Below are positions 34,101 to 49,100 of a DNA stretch of 64,000 bases, piece by piece. Under the pieces are notes generated by a model, which made no database searches, was not told the origin of the DNA, and saw only the letters and a program-made list of their open reading frames with translations. The stretch is from the NCBI GenBank assembly GCA_032622095.1, contig CP136067.1, forward strand, positions 175,432,556 to 175,496,555. The letters are read 5' to 3'. The DNA comes from Siphonodentalium dalli. Taxonomy: Eukaryota > Mollusca > Scaphopoda > Gadilida > Siphonodentaliidae. Made by a program: the position numbers and the translations under genes. Positions within the stretch are counted from its first letter, which is position 1. The number at the start of each line of letters is the position of its first letter.

Positions 34101-37100
34101 ATGCTACATCAAAGAGATATGTTTTGAGGCCGGTCTTAAACGTATTTAAATCAGTGAATATTTTCAAGTGAGGTGGAATGCTATTCCATAGATGTGGACC
34201 TGCAAATGAAACCTAAAGATTCTTAAACATATCGTTATTCCCAAAGCTCTTTATGGCTGTGAATCATGGTGGGATTTGTCACATACGCAATATACCATGA
34301 TAGAACGCGCTTATCGCATGTGTGTTAAGAATTTACAGCGCATTCCGAAACGCAGTAATACAATATTATCCCTATCACTACTCGGACTTCTCCCTATAGA
34401 GTACGAAATTCAGCGGAGAAAATTATTGTTTCTTGGAACACTGATTAACTTACCACGGAATCACAGAGCAGCTCTGGATGTATTCCTATTCAATTATCAC
34501 GGTAATCGAATATACGGTCGCCCGATGACAGGATTTCTAAAAGATATATCTGATACTCTCCATAAATTCAACTTATACCATTATCTTCCATCTTTTACGG
34601 AAACGGGTTTCTTCCCTACCCAGTCCACTTGGAAGAAAATTGTCAGAGATTGTCTCTCTGCTCACTACTCACGCGAAGTGAGTCAGCGTGGTCAGAGAGA
34701 CGATTCTCTATCTTTTCTCTTCAAGGTAAAACCCGACAACCAGTCACTGTGGAAACTTTGGCAGCTCTCTCGAGAAGAACCTGAGTATTTTCCAATTTGT
34801 ATCAAGATGGCCAATATTTTGACCAAAACCACGTATGACAATGACGCTGAATGCAATCGCTGCAACCAAACATATTCAAATTTCTTGTTTCATAGATATC
34901 TCGAATGTACATCTGAGTTTGCACAGATGGTACGGAACACATTTTGGTATTCACTGATTGACATATTTGGAATTGAAACTTTTACCTTTCTTGACAGCAT
35001 GAATAGCGATACATTCCTTGCGTTTTGCCTAGGAGGGTGTATCCCAATGCAAATTGAACTGATTTGTGATGAATATCGTCTTTTCAAACGATATGTGAGG
35101 TTTATTTTCATCCTGTGTTCTGACTAAGTTTTATGATATCGGATACTTCACTATATATTTGTCTTAAAAATCTTGTCTTGCAGTATATCATTCCCACAAT
35201 GAATTTCTCAAGTTAAATTATATTGCATGTGTATATATGTCTTCATGTAACTTTTGTATATATATATATTGTACCATAATGGTCTCCATATTTGGAGGAA
35301 TAAACATATCTCTCTCTCTTTGTACTAGAGTGGAATATACAATACAATACAATAATTAATTTGTATTTGCGCTCAATATTATGAGTACATATTCAACGGC
35401 GCTTTACATTACATCGAGCTCATTGCCTAATCAGCATAATACATGTACATGCACATATATCTAGGAATTAAATGCTACATCAAAGAGATATGTTTTGAGG
35501 CCGGTTTTAAACGTATTTAAATCAGTGAATATTTTCAAGTGAGGTGGAATGCTATTCCATAGATGTGGACCTGCAAATGAAAATGCCCTATCGCCAAACG
35601 TTTTCTGTTTGTTGAAAGGAATGTACAAAAGCATACTACTATCATATCGTAATCCATATGTACATTTCTGTCTTTGATCATATCCTGTATATACAATGGT
35701 GACATGTTATTACGAGATTTGAATACATGTACAAGCAAAATAATTTTGGTCTCTATACGTGCGTAGCTAAGAGTAGAGATTCATGACATGATCTCAGCCT
35801 ACGTCACAAAACAACTGTCTAACCCAAAGCTCTCTTGATATAAATGTGACCCGCCATATCAAATCCAGTCGTAAGTCGGGATTTTTTTTACCCTGTGCCA
35901 ATGCATTCTCTTATATATGCGAGTCGACCATAGGTCGCCTCGCATATATAAGAGCATGCATTGGCCTAACAGTTTTTTACAATTTTAATAATTTTTTCTT
36001 ATATTCTTTAACAATTTTATAATTTCACCCATACAGAGCCCCAGACAAACATGAGCAGACGACACTCTTCTATATGATTCTATATATGTGTGGGGCTCCC
36101 TACAGGGTAATGGATGTTTTTTATTTTATGTCCTAAAAATTGTAAGAAACATTTATTTAAAAAAAATGATAAAAAATTGTTAGGCCAATGCATTGGCACA
36201 GAGTAAAAAAATCCCCACTTACGGCTGGATTTGATATGGCGGGTCACAAATGTTTTCTCGTATACATGCTAGGCTTCATATGGGAGACTCGCATATAAAA
36301 GAGAATCAACTGGCACATGATATGTGATGCTACACCAGCACAACTGTAGCATAAAAGGGTTAAACATGAGAACGGGGATTCTAGAGTCGTTCAGACTGAC
36401 CATGACCTGGATATTTGAAAGAAAACACAACAAAAACAATAACCGTTTTCAACAACACGCATTTGAACCATCAACATCATAGCAAATTAGCAGGACCAAT
36501 CTACTCGGAGCGGTGAATGGTTGTGAATTAGAAACTTTACCCACAAGTATATGGCATGCCCAAAGGCCCATGTTATTTTCGAGTCACTGATTAATTTTTA
36601 TAGTACCTTGATACTATATGATATATGATTACAATACTATAAATATGACCCGCCATATCAAATCCAGTCGTAAGTCGGGATTTTTTTTACCCTGTGCCAA
36701 TGCATTCTCTTATATATGCGAGTCGACCATAGGTCGCCTCGCATATATAAGAGAATGCATTGTCCTAACAATATTTTACAATTTTAATAATTTTTTCTTG
36801 TATTCTTTAACAATTATATAATTTCACCCATACAGAGCCCCAGATAAACATGAGCAGACGACACTCTTCTATATGCTTTTATATGTGTGGGGCTCCCTAC
36901 AGGGTAATGGATTTTTTTTTTATTTTATGTCCTAAAAATTGTAAGAAACATTTATTTAAAAAAAATGATAAACAATTGTTAGGTCAATGCATTCTCTTAT
37001 ATATGCGAGGCGACATATGGTCGACTCGCATATATAAGAGAATGCATTGGCACAGGGTAAAAAAAATCCCGACTTACGACTGGATTTGATATGGCGGGTC

Positions 37101-40100
37101 ACAAATCATCATTTGGAACGTATTTGTCACAGAAGGTGCCCATTAAATAATATAAAATAGCTGAAATCATAGAAATATTATTATATCTTCATCTCGCTCC
37201 CAGAATGCAACATAATTAAAACTAAGATAGAGTTCGTCCCTTTCCATTGATAATAATACACTTTGCACTACAATCCAGATGAAACCTTAAGTACCAAACA
37301 CATGTCGGTACATCAACACATACAACATGTTCACAGTTTATTACACCGGATAAGTTGATAATACAATGTTTGGAGCTTCCTCTTTCAAACGGTATATACT
37401 ATGGCATATACTTGGGTGGGGGGGGGGGGGGGTGGGTTGTTTGTGGTTCGAAACTTATGGACCTTTAACTCAGTTTATCAATATACCATTGTTGTTCTAA
37501 AATTGGCCACGATCTCCCAAAAAAACGGTATAATCTGGTATTTCTTGACACGCCGAAGTTAGAAGTTAGGGATTTTTTTACCCCCTGTGCCAATGCATTC
37601 TCTTATATATGCGAGTCGACCATAGGTCGCCTCGCATATATAAGAGAATGCATTGGCCTAACAATTTTTTACAATTTTTACAATTTTATTCAATTTTATA
37701 ATTTCACCCATACAGAGCCCCAGACAAACATGAGCAGACGACACTCTTCTATATGCTTCTATATATGTGTGGGGCTCCCTTCAGGGTAATGGATGTTTTT
37801 TATTTTATGTCCTAAAAATTGTAAGAAACATTTATTTAAAAAAAATGAAAAAAAATTGTTAGGCCAGTGCATTCTCTTATATATGCGAGGCGACCTATGG
37901 TCGACTCGCATATATAAGAGAATGCATTGGCACACTGTAAAAAAACTAACATTAACTAAAATATTCAGACATCACGCGGGACAAATTTCAAACCAGTATG
38001 TGTAGCATCAAATGACAGAAACGGAGGAAGCCACTTTAATGTAACGTCTCCAAATTTACTAATTTCATCTTACCTGCCGGGTGTACCTGAGATTCATCTT
38101 AGCCTCAAATTCCGCACCAGATATGCAGTCACCGAAAGGGAGTGAAAGTCTCTCTATTTCCACCTATACAATGGAGAACATATACTGTAGGAATATCCCT
38201 TATTTCTCAGAAAATATTTCTCCGTACTAGATAAATTGTAAATATACTCAATTGATGTCATGATTACTTGTACCAATACCCTGGCCATATGTCGGGATTG
38301 ACTTTGGCTGTTGAATGGGTCATAATTTAATACATACTTAACCCTTTCAGTGCCAGGGCCGATCTCATCGGCCCTAATTTACGGTCTGTAAAATCGGCCC
38401 TAAAAAAAGAATGTTTTTTTTTTTTTAGATTTTTTTGGGTTGAATTTTGTTTGGGTATGCTTAAGCATGCTATATCGAATTTAAAAACAAACTGGATAAA
38501 ACCTTAGGGGCATGTTATAACTCAAAACTATAACCAAGTATTCATAGTAATAATGTTGATGCCCATGAAAAACGTAAGATTCCCTGGCACTAAACCTACA
38601 AAATAAGTCTGTTAAAGAATATAAGAAAAAATTATTAAAATTGTAAAAAAAATAAAAAAATAATAACAAATGATGAAAAATTTGTAGGCCAATGCATTCT
38701 CTTATATATGCGAGGCGACCTATGTTCGACTCGTATTTTTTAAGAGAATGCATTGGCACAGGGTATATGGGTTGATACAAAGTATCGAACCTGGCACTGA
38801 AAGGGTTAAACAATATAAGTTGTCCTCGTATAGCAGTATATTAATTAGTTTATTTTAATTTAAGTCGGGATTTGTTTTACCCTGTGCCAATGCATTCTCT
38901 TATATATGCGAGTCGACCATAGGTCGCCTCGCATATATAAGAGAATGCATTGGCCTAACAATTTTTTATAATTGTTTTTAAATAAATGTTTCTTACAATT
39001 TTTAGGACATAAAATAAAAAACATCCATTACCCTGCAGGGAGCCCCACACATATATAGAAGCATATAGAAGAGTGTCGTCTGCTCATGTTTGTCTGGGGC
39101 TCTGTATGGGTGAAATTATAAAATTGTTAAAGAATACAAGAAAAAATTATTAAAATTGTAAAAAATTGTTAGGCCAATGCATTCTCTTGTATATGCGAGG
39201 CGACCTATGGTCGACTCGCATACATAAGAGAATGCATTGGCACAGGGTAAAAAAAATCCCGACTTACGACTGGATTTGATATGGCGGGTCACATATAGCT
39301 TATTATAGTATACAAAGAATGCACAGAACGACATATTGTTAATGGGTCTGTTGATACGACACGAGTGCCAATGTGTAGGGATAGAACGAGATGAGCACAG
39401 CCTCGAGTTAAATGCTTATGTGATGGCACAAGTGCCGTGTCGACAAACAAATTAACACACGTGTTGTACGTTCTGTATATATTACACGCCGCCCGTCCTA
39501 TAGAATCGGTGATTTAAAAAAAAAGACTTATATGATTTATTCAAAAAATTCAGGCACATACATTGTTGAGTCTTCCGAGGCCGGCTAGGATGCTCTGACT
39601 GCATTATGTAAGTCCCCATTATACAAGCCAAATATATATGTGGTGATGCTTTTATTTGATAGTTCTGGTTTCATGATTGAGACGAACATCATTTATGCCA
39701 TGTATGTGATGTCATCGGATGCGTATGGCACACGTGACACGTGGTCACACAATCATATTTGTAAAAAAGAAAACATGCACCGCAATACAAGGAACAAACG
39801 TACATGTAATAAACTAAATAAAGGAAACTTATCAAATCACCTGCCGGAGTCCGATGTTCGTTTCAGAGTTGGAAGACACATAGAATCCTTCATCAGTTGG
39901 AAAGTCGGTTGTGTTTTGTTCGTGAATGACAACACGTGCGCCGTAACCAGTGGATATTCCGGGGACATACTCGTGATTCTCCATGAACAACACCACTGAT
40001 AAACCTGCAATGAAAAAAATGTTACATATATCACTGGCATAGGGGTTCACGTGGTTTCAAGTTGATGAGTACCACGATATAACAATGACGGATTAAAACG

Positions 40101-43100
40101 TATGCCAAAAAAATAATATATATAATAATAATTCCTGTTAGCCACATGGGCCATAGCAGGGAAAATGTGGCGAAGAACACGTGACTAATTATATGCCATA
40201 CACGCTGATGTCCAATGGTATACTCTATCATTCTTACAAAAGCCTAAATCCTGTTGAATTTCGATTATTCAAAATTTAATTATTCTCAAGCCAAATGACA
40301 AAATTTTATAACATTTTAGTTAAATACATCTTGATATGTTTGAGTAAATGACATATTATAAAGACAATTAAATATGTGGCATATAAATGTAAAGTCTACA
40401 ATTCAGTATTACCAGGCGAGACTATGTCGTAACTCCTAAACGAGCATATGGTACTAGCATTAACAGTGGCACCCATTGTCAAACCCTCTATAATAAATGC
40501 ATGTCGATCTGCTTGCGTTCCACAGCGTATGGCTGCAAGTTGGTCTGCCATTTTGTGCGGAACGCGAAACAATATCAGACAAACTTGCATTGATGCTCAA
40601 AATGAGACGCAGAAAAATCAACAGCCATTACTCATATCTAATTCTCTCATGCAACCAGGGGGGGGGGGATAATTTCCGGCACGTATGCCGGGGTGGGTGG
40701 GTGGTCAAAGCCACCATCAAGCAATTTTTTCCGCATCTAAACAAATAATTTCCTGCTTGTTTTTTAGTGTTTTGGCAATGAGTTGGGCTTCAAAACCACT
40801 TTGAATGAGAGAAATAATGTAATTCTAACTGTAAACTGACTGCAGGCAGTTATCGTGTTGTATTTTGTTGCAAATTTTTAAATCCAAGATGGCCGCTGGC
40901 AGCCATGTTTTTTTGGCCGAATGACCTCAAAATGACTCATTCCTATTTACATGTCCATGTTAACATCCATGATAAATAGTATGCACAGAAATTCATATAC
41001 CGCAAATCTCTGTTTTAGTGTTAAAAGGGGGGGGGTGGGTGTCAAAAAATGGTCGGAAAAAACTGCCGAAAACGGAAAAAAAATTGGCGGTGGGGGTGGG
41101 TACAAAAAATTATCAAAAGGGAAAAAATGCCATACGTGCCTGAATTTTTTTTCCGACCCCCCCCCCCCTGATGCAACTAGCATATTAAACGAGCATGTGG
41201 CGCCCATTCCCAGTGTGTATTTTCGTAGCTCATTGAAAGTTGCGTCTGCAAAATATGAAAACAAGTATAGGGGTTTGCGTGCGACGTCATGTGACGTAAT
41301 TTCGACCAACCAGCGCCATGCATTCATGTTCCACAACGCGAGTAAATATTTTATGGTATCCTTGCCCAGAATCACGAGAGACCGCAGGACTGAATGGGTC
41401 ACAGATATGGATACAAATGTTTTGAAAATGTGCTGAATGGTACATGGTTTGCGTTACTTCAGGTGCAGGACGTTTCGGCACCTGGACGTTTCGGCACTTG
41501 GTTTTCGAGACGTTTCGGCACCTGGGTTTTCGGCACTTGGTTGTTTCGGCCCAGGTACTTGGACGTTTCGGCACTTCATCGAAGACGATTCGGCACTTAT
41601 TTGATTTTCTTTTCTTTTCATATATAATATTGACTTTGATGTTGCATTTATATTCGCCGTTTGTTATAATTCGGTATAGTACATACTAAAGCGTGTTTAC
41701 ACAGTCAAGTAGATGCCAAACCATCCAACGTCGTCAGAAACATCAACCGCACGCGACAAGCACACCGACCAGATGAACCTGCCACATGTCATCAAGGTAA
41801 TATATACAATCTTTACTACACTTTATTAAACATTATTTAAATATAAGAACAGACTAACTGTATAAACCTTCAAACATCCACCAGCACTCTTATGTTAATT
41901 ACCTTCGTAATCAGATGGACATGATTTGTAATCATGGCGGACACGAAAACTAACCGTAATTTAGTATGTACCGTTCAGCACATTTTCAAAACCTGGTGTA
42001 TACCGGGTCCTACTAAAACCCGACCGCACCCGACCGCACCCGATCGCACCGCCCCCAGGGGTCCGAGCGAGATGGGGTTTGCACTATCGTGTAGAATGGA
42101 CCCGAATGTACCAAAGTTCCAATCCCCAAGTCGATAGCTCGAGCGGACACGGCACTGTTAACCCCTGACTGGCGGCCGTTTCCGCCAGGTACGGGAAATC
42201 CAAAAAGGCGCCGACCGCACCTCCCCTGACTGCCTGACCACGGAAATGGACATTATATCATGAAGTGAATACCCATATGCATCCATGGGCGATCGGACAA
42301 GTCGCTAGCTGCAGCGGAAGTGAATAAATTAACCCATACGCTGCTGCCGAATTCGCTATAAATGTACGCAAAAACGCCGAAATTAACACCCGCCGACCGG
42401 ACCGCCCCTAGGGGTCCGAGCGAGATGGGGTTTGCACTATCGTGTAGAATAGACCCGAATGTACCAAAGTTCCAATCCCCAAGTCGATAGCTCGAGCGGA
42501 CACGGCACTGTTAACCCCTGACTGGCGGCCGTTTCCGCCAGGTACGGGAAATCCAAAAAGGCGCCGACCGCACCTCCCATGACTGCCTGACCACGGAAAT
42601 GGACATTATATCATGAAGTGAATACCCATGGATTTCCCGTACCTGGCGGAAACGGCCGCCAGTCAGGGGTTAACAGTGCCGTGACCGCTCGAGCTATCGA
42701 CTTGGGGATTGGAACTTTGGTACATTCGGGTCCATTCTACACGTTAGTGCAAACCCCATCTCGCTCGGACCCCTAGGGGCGGTCCGGTCGGCGGGTGTTA
42801 ATTTCGGCGTGTTTGCGTACATTTATAGCGAATTCGGCAGCAGCGTATGGGTTAATTTATTCACTTCCGCTGCAGCTAGCGACTTGTCCGATCGCCCATG
42901 GATGCATATGGGTATTCACTTCATGATATAATGTCCATTTCCGTGGTCAGACAGTCAGGGGAGGTGCGGTCGGCGCCTTTTTGGATTTCCCGTACCTGGC
43001 GGAAACGGCCGCTAGTCAGTGGTTAACAGTGTCGTGACCGCTCGAGCTATCGACTTGGGTATTGGAACTTGGTACATTCGGGTCCATTCTACACGATAGT

Positions 43101-46100
43101 GCAATCCCCATCTCGCTCGGACCCCTAGGGGCGGTCCGATCGGTGGGTGTTTATTTCGGCGTTTTTGCGTACATTTATATCGAATTCGGCAGCAGCGGAT
43201 GGGTTAATTTATTCACTTCCGCTGCAGCTAGCGACTTGTCCGATCGCCCATGGATGCATATGGGTATTCACTTCATGATATAATGTCCATTTCCGTGGTC
43301 AGACAGTCAGGGGAGGTGCGGTCGGCGCCTTTTCTGATTTCCCGTACCTGGCGGAAACGGCCGCCAGTCAGGGGTTAACAGTGCCGTGACCGCTCGAGCT
43401 ATCGACTTGGGGATTGGAACTTTGGTACATTCGGGTCCATTCTACACGTTAGTGCAAACCCCATCTCGCTCGGACCCCTGGGGGCGGTCCGATCGAGTCC
43501 GGTCGGGTGCGGTCGGGTGCGGTCGGGTGCGGTCGGGTGCGGTCGGGTTTTAGTAGGACCGTGTATACCCGCGTCAGCATTTTGTTTTTGTAGGAGTGAC
43601 CCCTTGAGCCACAGCCGGACTTAAGCTAGTCTTAAGTTAAAACTTCAGTGCGTTTCACGAACAAGATAACTTAAGATGGGCTTAACTTTGGTCTTAACTT
43701 TAAGTCTAGGGTGAGGTGTCTGGAGATAATCTTAAACGTTAAGACCCAAGTTATGACCCGCCGTTGGTCGGAAAGATGGATGGGATCTAGTTCATGTGTA
43801 TTAATATAAATACATTTAACCGAATAACATCTCGCGAACACGGGGGGATGTTCCAGCAATTGTGGTAATTAATAACATTTTGGCACGCTGGCCGAACATT
43901 TTCACATCTAGGACACTATAATGGTGAATGATTTATACTCCGCTCTTTGATAAATTAGTCGATTCTGGCCCGCAAAGACAAATGTGACCCGCCATATCAA
44001 ATCCAGTCGTAAGTCGGGATTTTTTTTACCCTGTGCCAATGCATTCTCTTATAAGAGAATGCATTAGCCTAACAATTTTTTATCATTTTTTTTAAATAAA
44101 TGTTTCTTACATTTTTTAGGACATAACATAAAAAACATCCATTACCCTGCAGGGATCCCCACACATATATAGAAGCATATAGAAGAGTGTCGTCTGCTCG
44201 TGTTTGTCTGGGGCTCTGTATGGGTAAAATTATAAAATTGTTAAAGAATACAAGAACAAATTATTAAAATTGTAAAAAATTGTTAGGCCAATAGGTGGAC
44301 TCGCATATATAAGAGAATGCATTGGCACAGGGTAAAACAAATCCCGACTTACGACTGGATTTGATATGGCGGGTCACAAGTGATGTTTTGATGTATTGTC
44401 ATGACGTCGTAACTAGTTTTCATTAAGCTAACACGCGAAATTGATCTAATTGTAAGTTATTTATTTATACCAACAGTTTATAAATAAATAAATACTTCAA
44501 TTTCTCGGAAGTTGCGTATTAGCATATGTTATTTCCAAGCCCCTTCCGATCCCTCAAAAATTCTATTTTACTGAACACGGTACAAAATTTTACAAAAAAA
44601 ATCACAATTGGGATTCTAGTCATATTTCAATAAGAAATGAAAAGAACATTGTAATGTAAGTGAGGCATATCATTACCTATGAATATTCCAACTCTCTGGA
44701 ACCAAAAATCTTACCTTGGCTCAAAATGGCTGCGAAATGGCCGCCAAAATATGGAAAATGGTAAATATTGCCCCAGGGTGTCCTGCACTCGCTTACAAGT
44801 TGTGGTTTGTGTATATAATTGGCTAATATGTATTATATACATTGCATACTAACATGTCTGATACACCATGGATCTTTTTTACTTTTGTCACTACTGACAT
44901 CACCAGAAATATTGGATTTTTCTCTCACAAACTTGACATAAATATCGGCAAACATTCACTTTTCAGGGTTCGACCATTTGTTCAAGCAAAATGCAACTAT
45001 CTTTAGTATCAACGGTGTTTATTGTTTTGGTCTATCTTAAATGTGTCACACTACGGTATTTATAGACTAAATTGCTCAAGATGGCTTCCAAAATGGCAAC
45101 CAAATTTGTAAAAAGTTAAAAGTTAACATATCCCGAACATTATTCACTGCATTATCCGAAAAAGGTAGCAAATTGAGACTCACTTGGTTATTGTACGCGT
45201 TATTTAATTAACTGACAACTACGTTTTATTATGTTTGTCCCAATTTCGTATGGGGCATGGCAAATTCATTTTAAATTTGCAGTATGGAATTTTGCGGAGA
45301 ATCTCTTTTGTGATTCTGGCCATATTATTGAACAGAAATGGGCAGAACTTTGAGACGGAACTGAGATGAACCATGATATGTGGGTATTTAGGCCCATTAT
45401 GATACAAAATTATTAACTGGATACAGGGTGGAAGACAAGATGGCAGCCAGGGAGTTACTCTATGATCATAGATGAGGATAATATGTATACCAGGGTATAC
45501 AGGGAGTTATTGTATGGTCATGAATGTGTGGGTATATAGGGAGTGCCCTGTTGGTAACGGTGGGACGTATATTTATATATGTTGTGGATGTGTTATCATT
45601 GGTGATGTATGGGGAGTAGATGTATGATCATGGATGACGTGTATGAGTATGGCAAGTATGGAACTTATGAGTGGTCGTATGTGTGGTATTGGTATATCTG
45701 GAAGGGCTCACCATTGGTGATGTGCATATGTATACCTGGATTGACTCTATGGTCATGGGTATGAGGAATATGTATACAATGAGTGACTGTATGATCGTGA
45801 ATGTAGTGAATATGTATACACAGAGTGGCTATATGGTCATGTGTAGGGTGTAGGTGTATACCTGGTGTTCATGCATGGTGACTCGTGGCTGTATCGTTTG
45901 TGGTATGTACGGGTATAACCAAGTATGGCTGTATGATCAGGTGTACGTGTATAAAGTGGGTGACTTTGTCATTTGTGTGGTATTTATGTACATATGGAGT
46001 GACTGGGGTAATGGGTGGGTTGTACTTGTGTACATTGGGTGGCTATCGCTTTCCACAATAACTCAAGGATATGTTAATCAATAGACAGGTCATGTCAGAG

Positions 46101-49100
46101 AGTTCTCCATCTTGATGGTGTTTATGTACATGGGGGAGGTTAAGCGTGGAAAGCGATAGCCAGTATTTATGTCACGTATTTGAGAGAAAAGTCAAATATT
46201 TTTGACGATGTCAGTGGTGACAATAGTAACAATTAACCATGGTGCACCAGACAAGTTAGTATTCAATGTATAGAATGCAAAATAGCCAATTTTATACATC
46301 AACCACAACTTGTAAGCGATTGCAGGACACACTGGTGTAATATTTACAATTTTCCATATTTTGGCGGCCATATTGGCAGCCATTTTGAGCCAAAGTAAGA
46401 ATATTGGTTCCAGTGATTTGGAATATTCATAGGTAATGATATGTCTCACATTACAAAGTTCTGTTCATTTCTTGTTGAAATTTGACTAGAATCCAAATTG
46501 TGATTTTTTTGTGAAATGTTATACCGCATTCTGTAAAATCGAATTTTTGAGGGATCTGAAGACCCCAGTAATTGCATATTTAATTGCTCCAACGATCAGT
46601 TAATATACAAGACACAAAATAAAGTTGCATTACTCAACCAGTTCCAAACAGCATGAATTGATCTAGAAGATATTTGTGAAAAAATGTCATATCTTCAACT
46701 TCCGGCGGCCATTTTGGCGGCCATATTGGATGGTGAGTTTCAATTTTGGCCCAAAAACGTGTCACTATGTCTTAACTTTACGAAAATATATACATTTATA
46801 TACATTTTACGAGATTTTCCCGCTATTATTTGCATAAAACTGACTTAGGGTCTGGTCTGAAAAACGGCGGACATGGTGGACGCCATCTTGTGTGGAGTCT
46901 AAAAGGCCACTTTTGTTCTTGTTAACATTGCTTAAAAGTTGAAGGACATAATAAGGAACAAAATGAGTGGGGTGAAGTTAAGTCCCAGGGGGTGCAAAGG
47001 TACCCCTATTAGCTGCCGGACTAATATATTATGTGTGACATCAGAAGTACGCACCTTTATATACCTTTACTACGTGTATACCCGGGCGGGAGGGGTAGCC
47101 AGACGAGCAGACGACAGACATACGGAAATATATTGCAGAAGAATGATAATTAATTGGTAGGAAATGTTCAGATAATCGTTTTTTGAACTTATTATCTGAA
47201 CATTTCCTGTTCCCAATGGAACTACTCGTTAATGGGTATTTGCAGTATAGAAGGGCCGGTACCCAAGTTCACATTTCTCGACCTTTTACTTGGTATTTGA
47301 TACATTCATGCATTAATATATACATGGTAGAAAACTAACCTTCACCCGGACCGCTTCGATCAGCTACAAAATCATCAGACTGAATCGTGTAACAGTTTCC
47401 ATAATCCATAGATTGCGACAGGAAGAACTTGCTGCAAAAGGAACAGGATGCGAGTGAAACGAACTATGACTCTACGTTTACATATATCGATAACATGTCA
47501 CTGATTTACCAATAATTTAACCATACGCTGCCAGTTTACGTAATATGGATAACAAAATGATTCTCCATTTTGATCTCGCGACTCCTTGTGGAACCACGGT
47601 ATAGGGATATCAATAACCGACGGCATATGTACAATGTACAGCAACAATCGACATCGGCATAGCATTTGTTTAACACTAACCAATTTTAAAACACTATCCC
47701 GAGTTGATAGCTTTAAAATACGAATTACGATCAGGATATGACCATTCAGCGAGAAATATGGTCTATAGTATATACGCACATTACGATGCAATTAATTCAT
47801 CATCGGTAGAGGGGTGATTGGAGGCGCCAACCGAGGAATGGGACTGGCTTGTAATTCGAGCAACCGGCCAACTTCAAAAATAGATGCTATAACTACACCA
47901 AAGATAAAAAGAAACCAATTGCCAAAGCGACTTTGTTGAAGTGCCAAAACGCCAAGGGGTAGGAGTCGACCGATATAATTTACGAAACGCAATGAAAACC
48001 AGGTTGCGAAATGTCCTGCACATATTTCCGTGCTTCGTGTATCAGTTAGTCAGTTGGTAGCCACGGTTGGTGTCGTATAGATCACTGAGTCGCGGCCGTA
48101 TGGAGTCATCCAGTCCCGTTTCGTGGTTTCAGAGATTCATCCTGCAGCCACGGTTCCGTTGTTTTAGTGCTACAGCTGGAGTAGCATTTCCATATATGGA
48201 GCTTTTGAATATTCATGACTTCCATATATGGAAATGCTGCTCCAGAACTTTGGCATCTAGCACTAAAACCACGGAACCGGGCCGGATCCAATATGGCCGC
48301 GAATTATTGACAGGAAGTATATAGGATTACTTACTCTTGGCACTGTCTGCCTCAATAAGAACAGTGACAGGAAGTACATAGGAGGACTTACTCTTGGCAC
48401 TGTCTGCCTCGTTAAGAACATGTAAGTATATAGGAGGACTTACTCTTGGCACTGTCTGCCTCGGTAAGAACATGTAAGTATATAGGAGGACTTACTCTTG
48501 GCACTGTCTGCCTAGATAAGAACATGTAAGTATATAGGAGGACTTACTCTTGGCACTGTCTGCCTCGATAAGAACATGTCAGTATCATGTCTTCAACATT
48601 GTGTCCCACGTTGTATCTTGATTCTCTGAAAATAATAATCATATATAGAGGATCTCAAACGAGTTACTATTTTATACGGAATTTATCAACCGAGTTCACT
48701 AAATTCGATTTGAGCCGAGGTTTACATCTATTTTAAGAACGCAGTTTAACATAAAATATGGGCGCCCGACGAGGATATGATTAAAACCTGGCAAACTGCC
48801 TCTGTTGAGATTCGATATCTGCCTTTATATATCCCAGTCACCATCCCTGCCACATCACACACCACACTTACCCACAAGAATGTCAACATTTCCAGGTACC
48901 GAAAGCACAGATATAGTAATTTCATGCAATTTACAAAGTGTCTTATCAAATGGGGCATTTTAACCATTTCTATGCTAAATACTCATTGATGGGGATTGAC
49001 TGTTTGGAGTAACAGGTTCGGAACGAGGAACAGGAACAACTTCCGAGTAACAGATTGACTATTTGGAGTAACAGGAACGGAACGAGGAACAGGAACAACT

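Larger units (their letters stand above)
33517..35793. mobile_element. Long inverted-repeat element, copy 2, hosting nested LINEs
   Basis: GATCATGTCATGAATCTC at the left and GAGATTCATGACATGATC at the right match the 31209-31725 element. Inside are a minus-strand LINE 3' end (about 35740-33950) and, within that, a plus-strand LINE fragment. Confidence 0.75.

Noticed and set aside
45671-46084. Short frames rich in Met, Tyr and Val
   Set aside because: They are translations of the ~60-bp minisatellite; the same motif appears in other frames and in the opposite orientation elsewhere.
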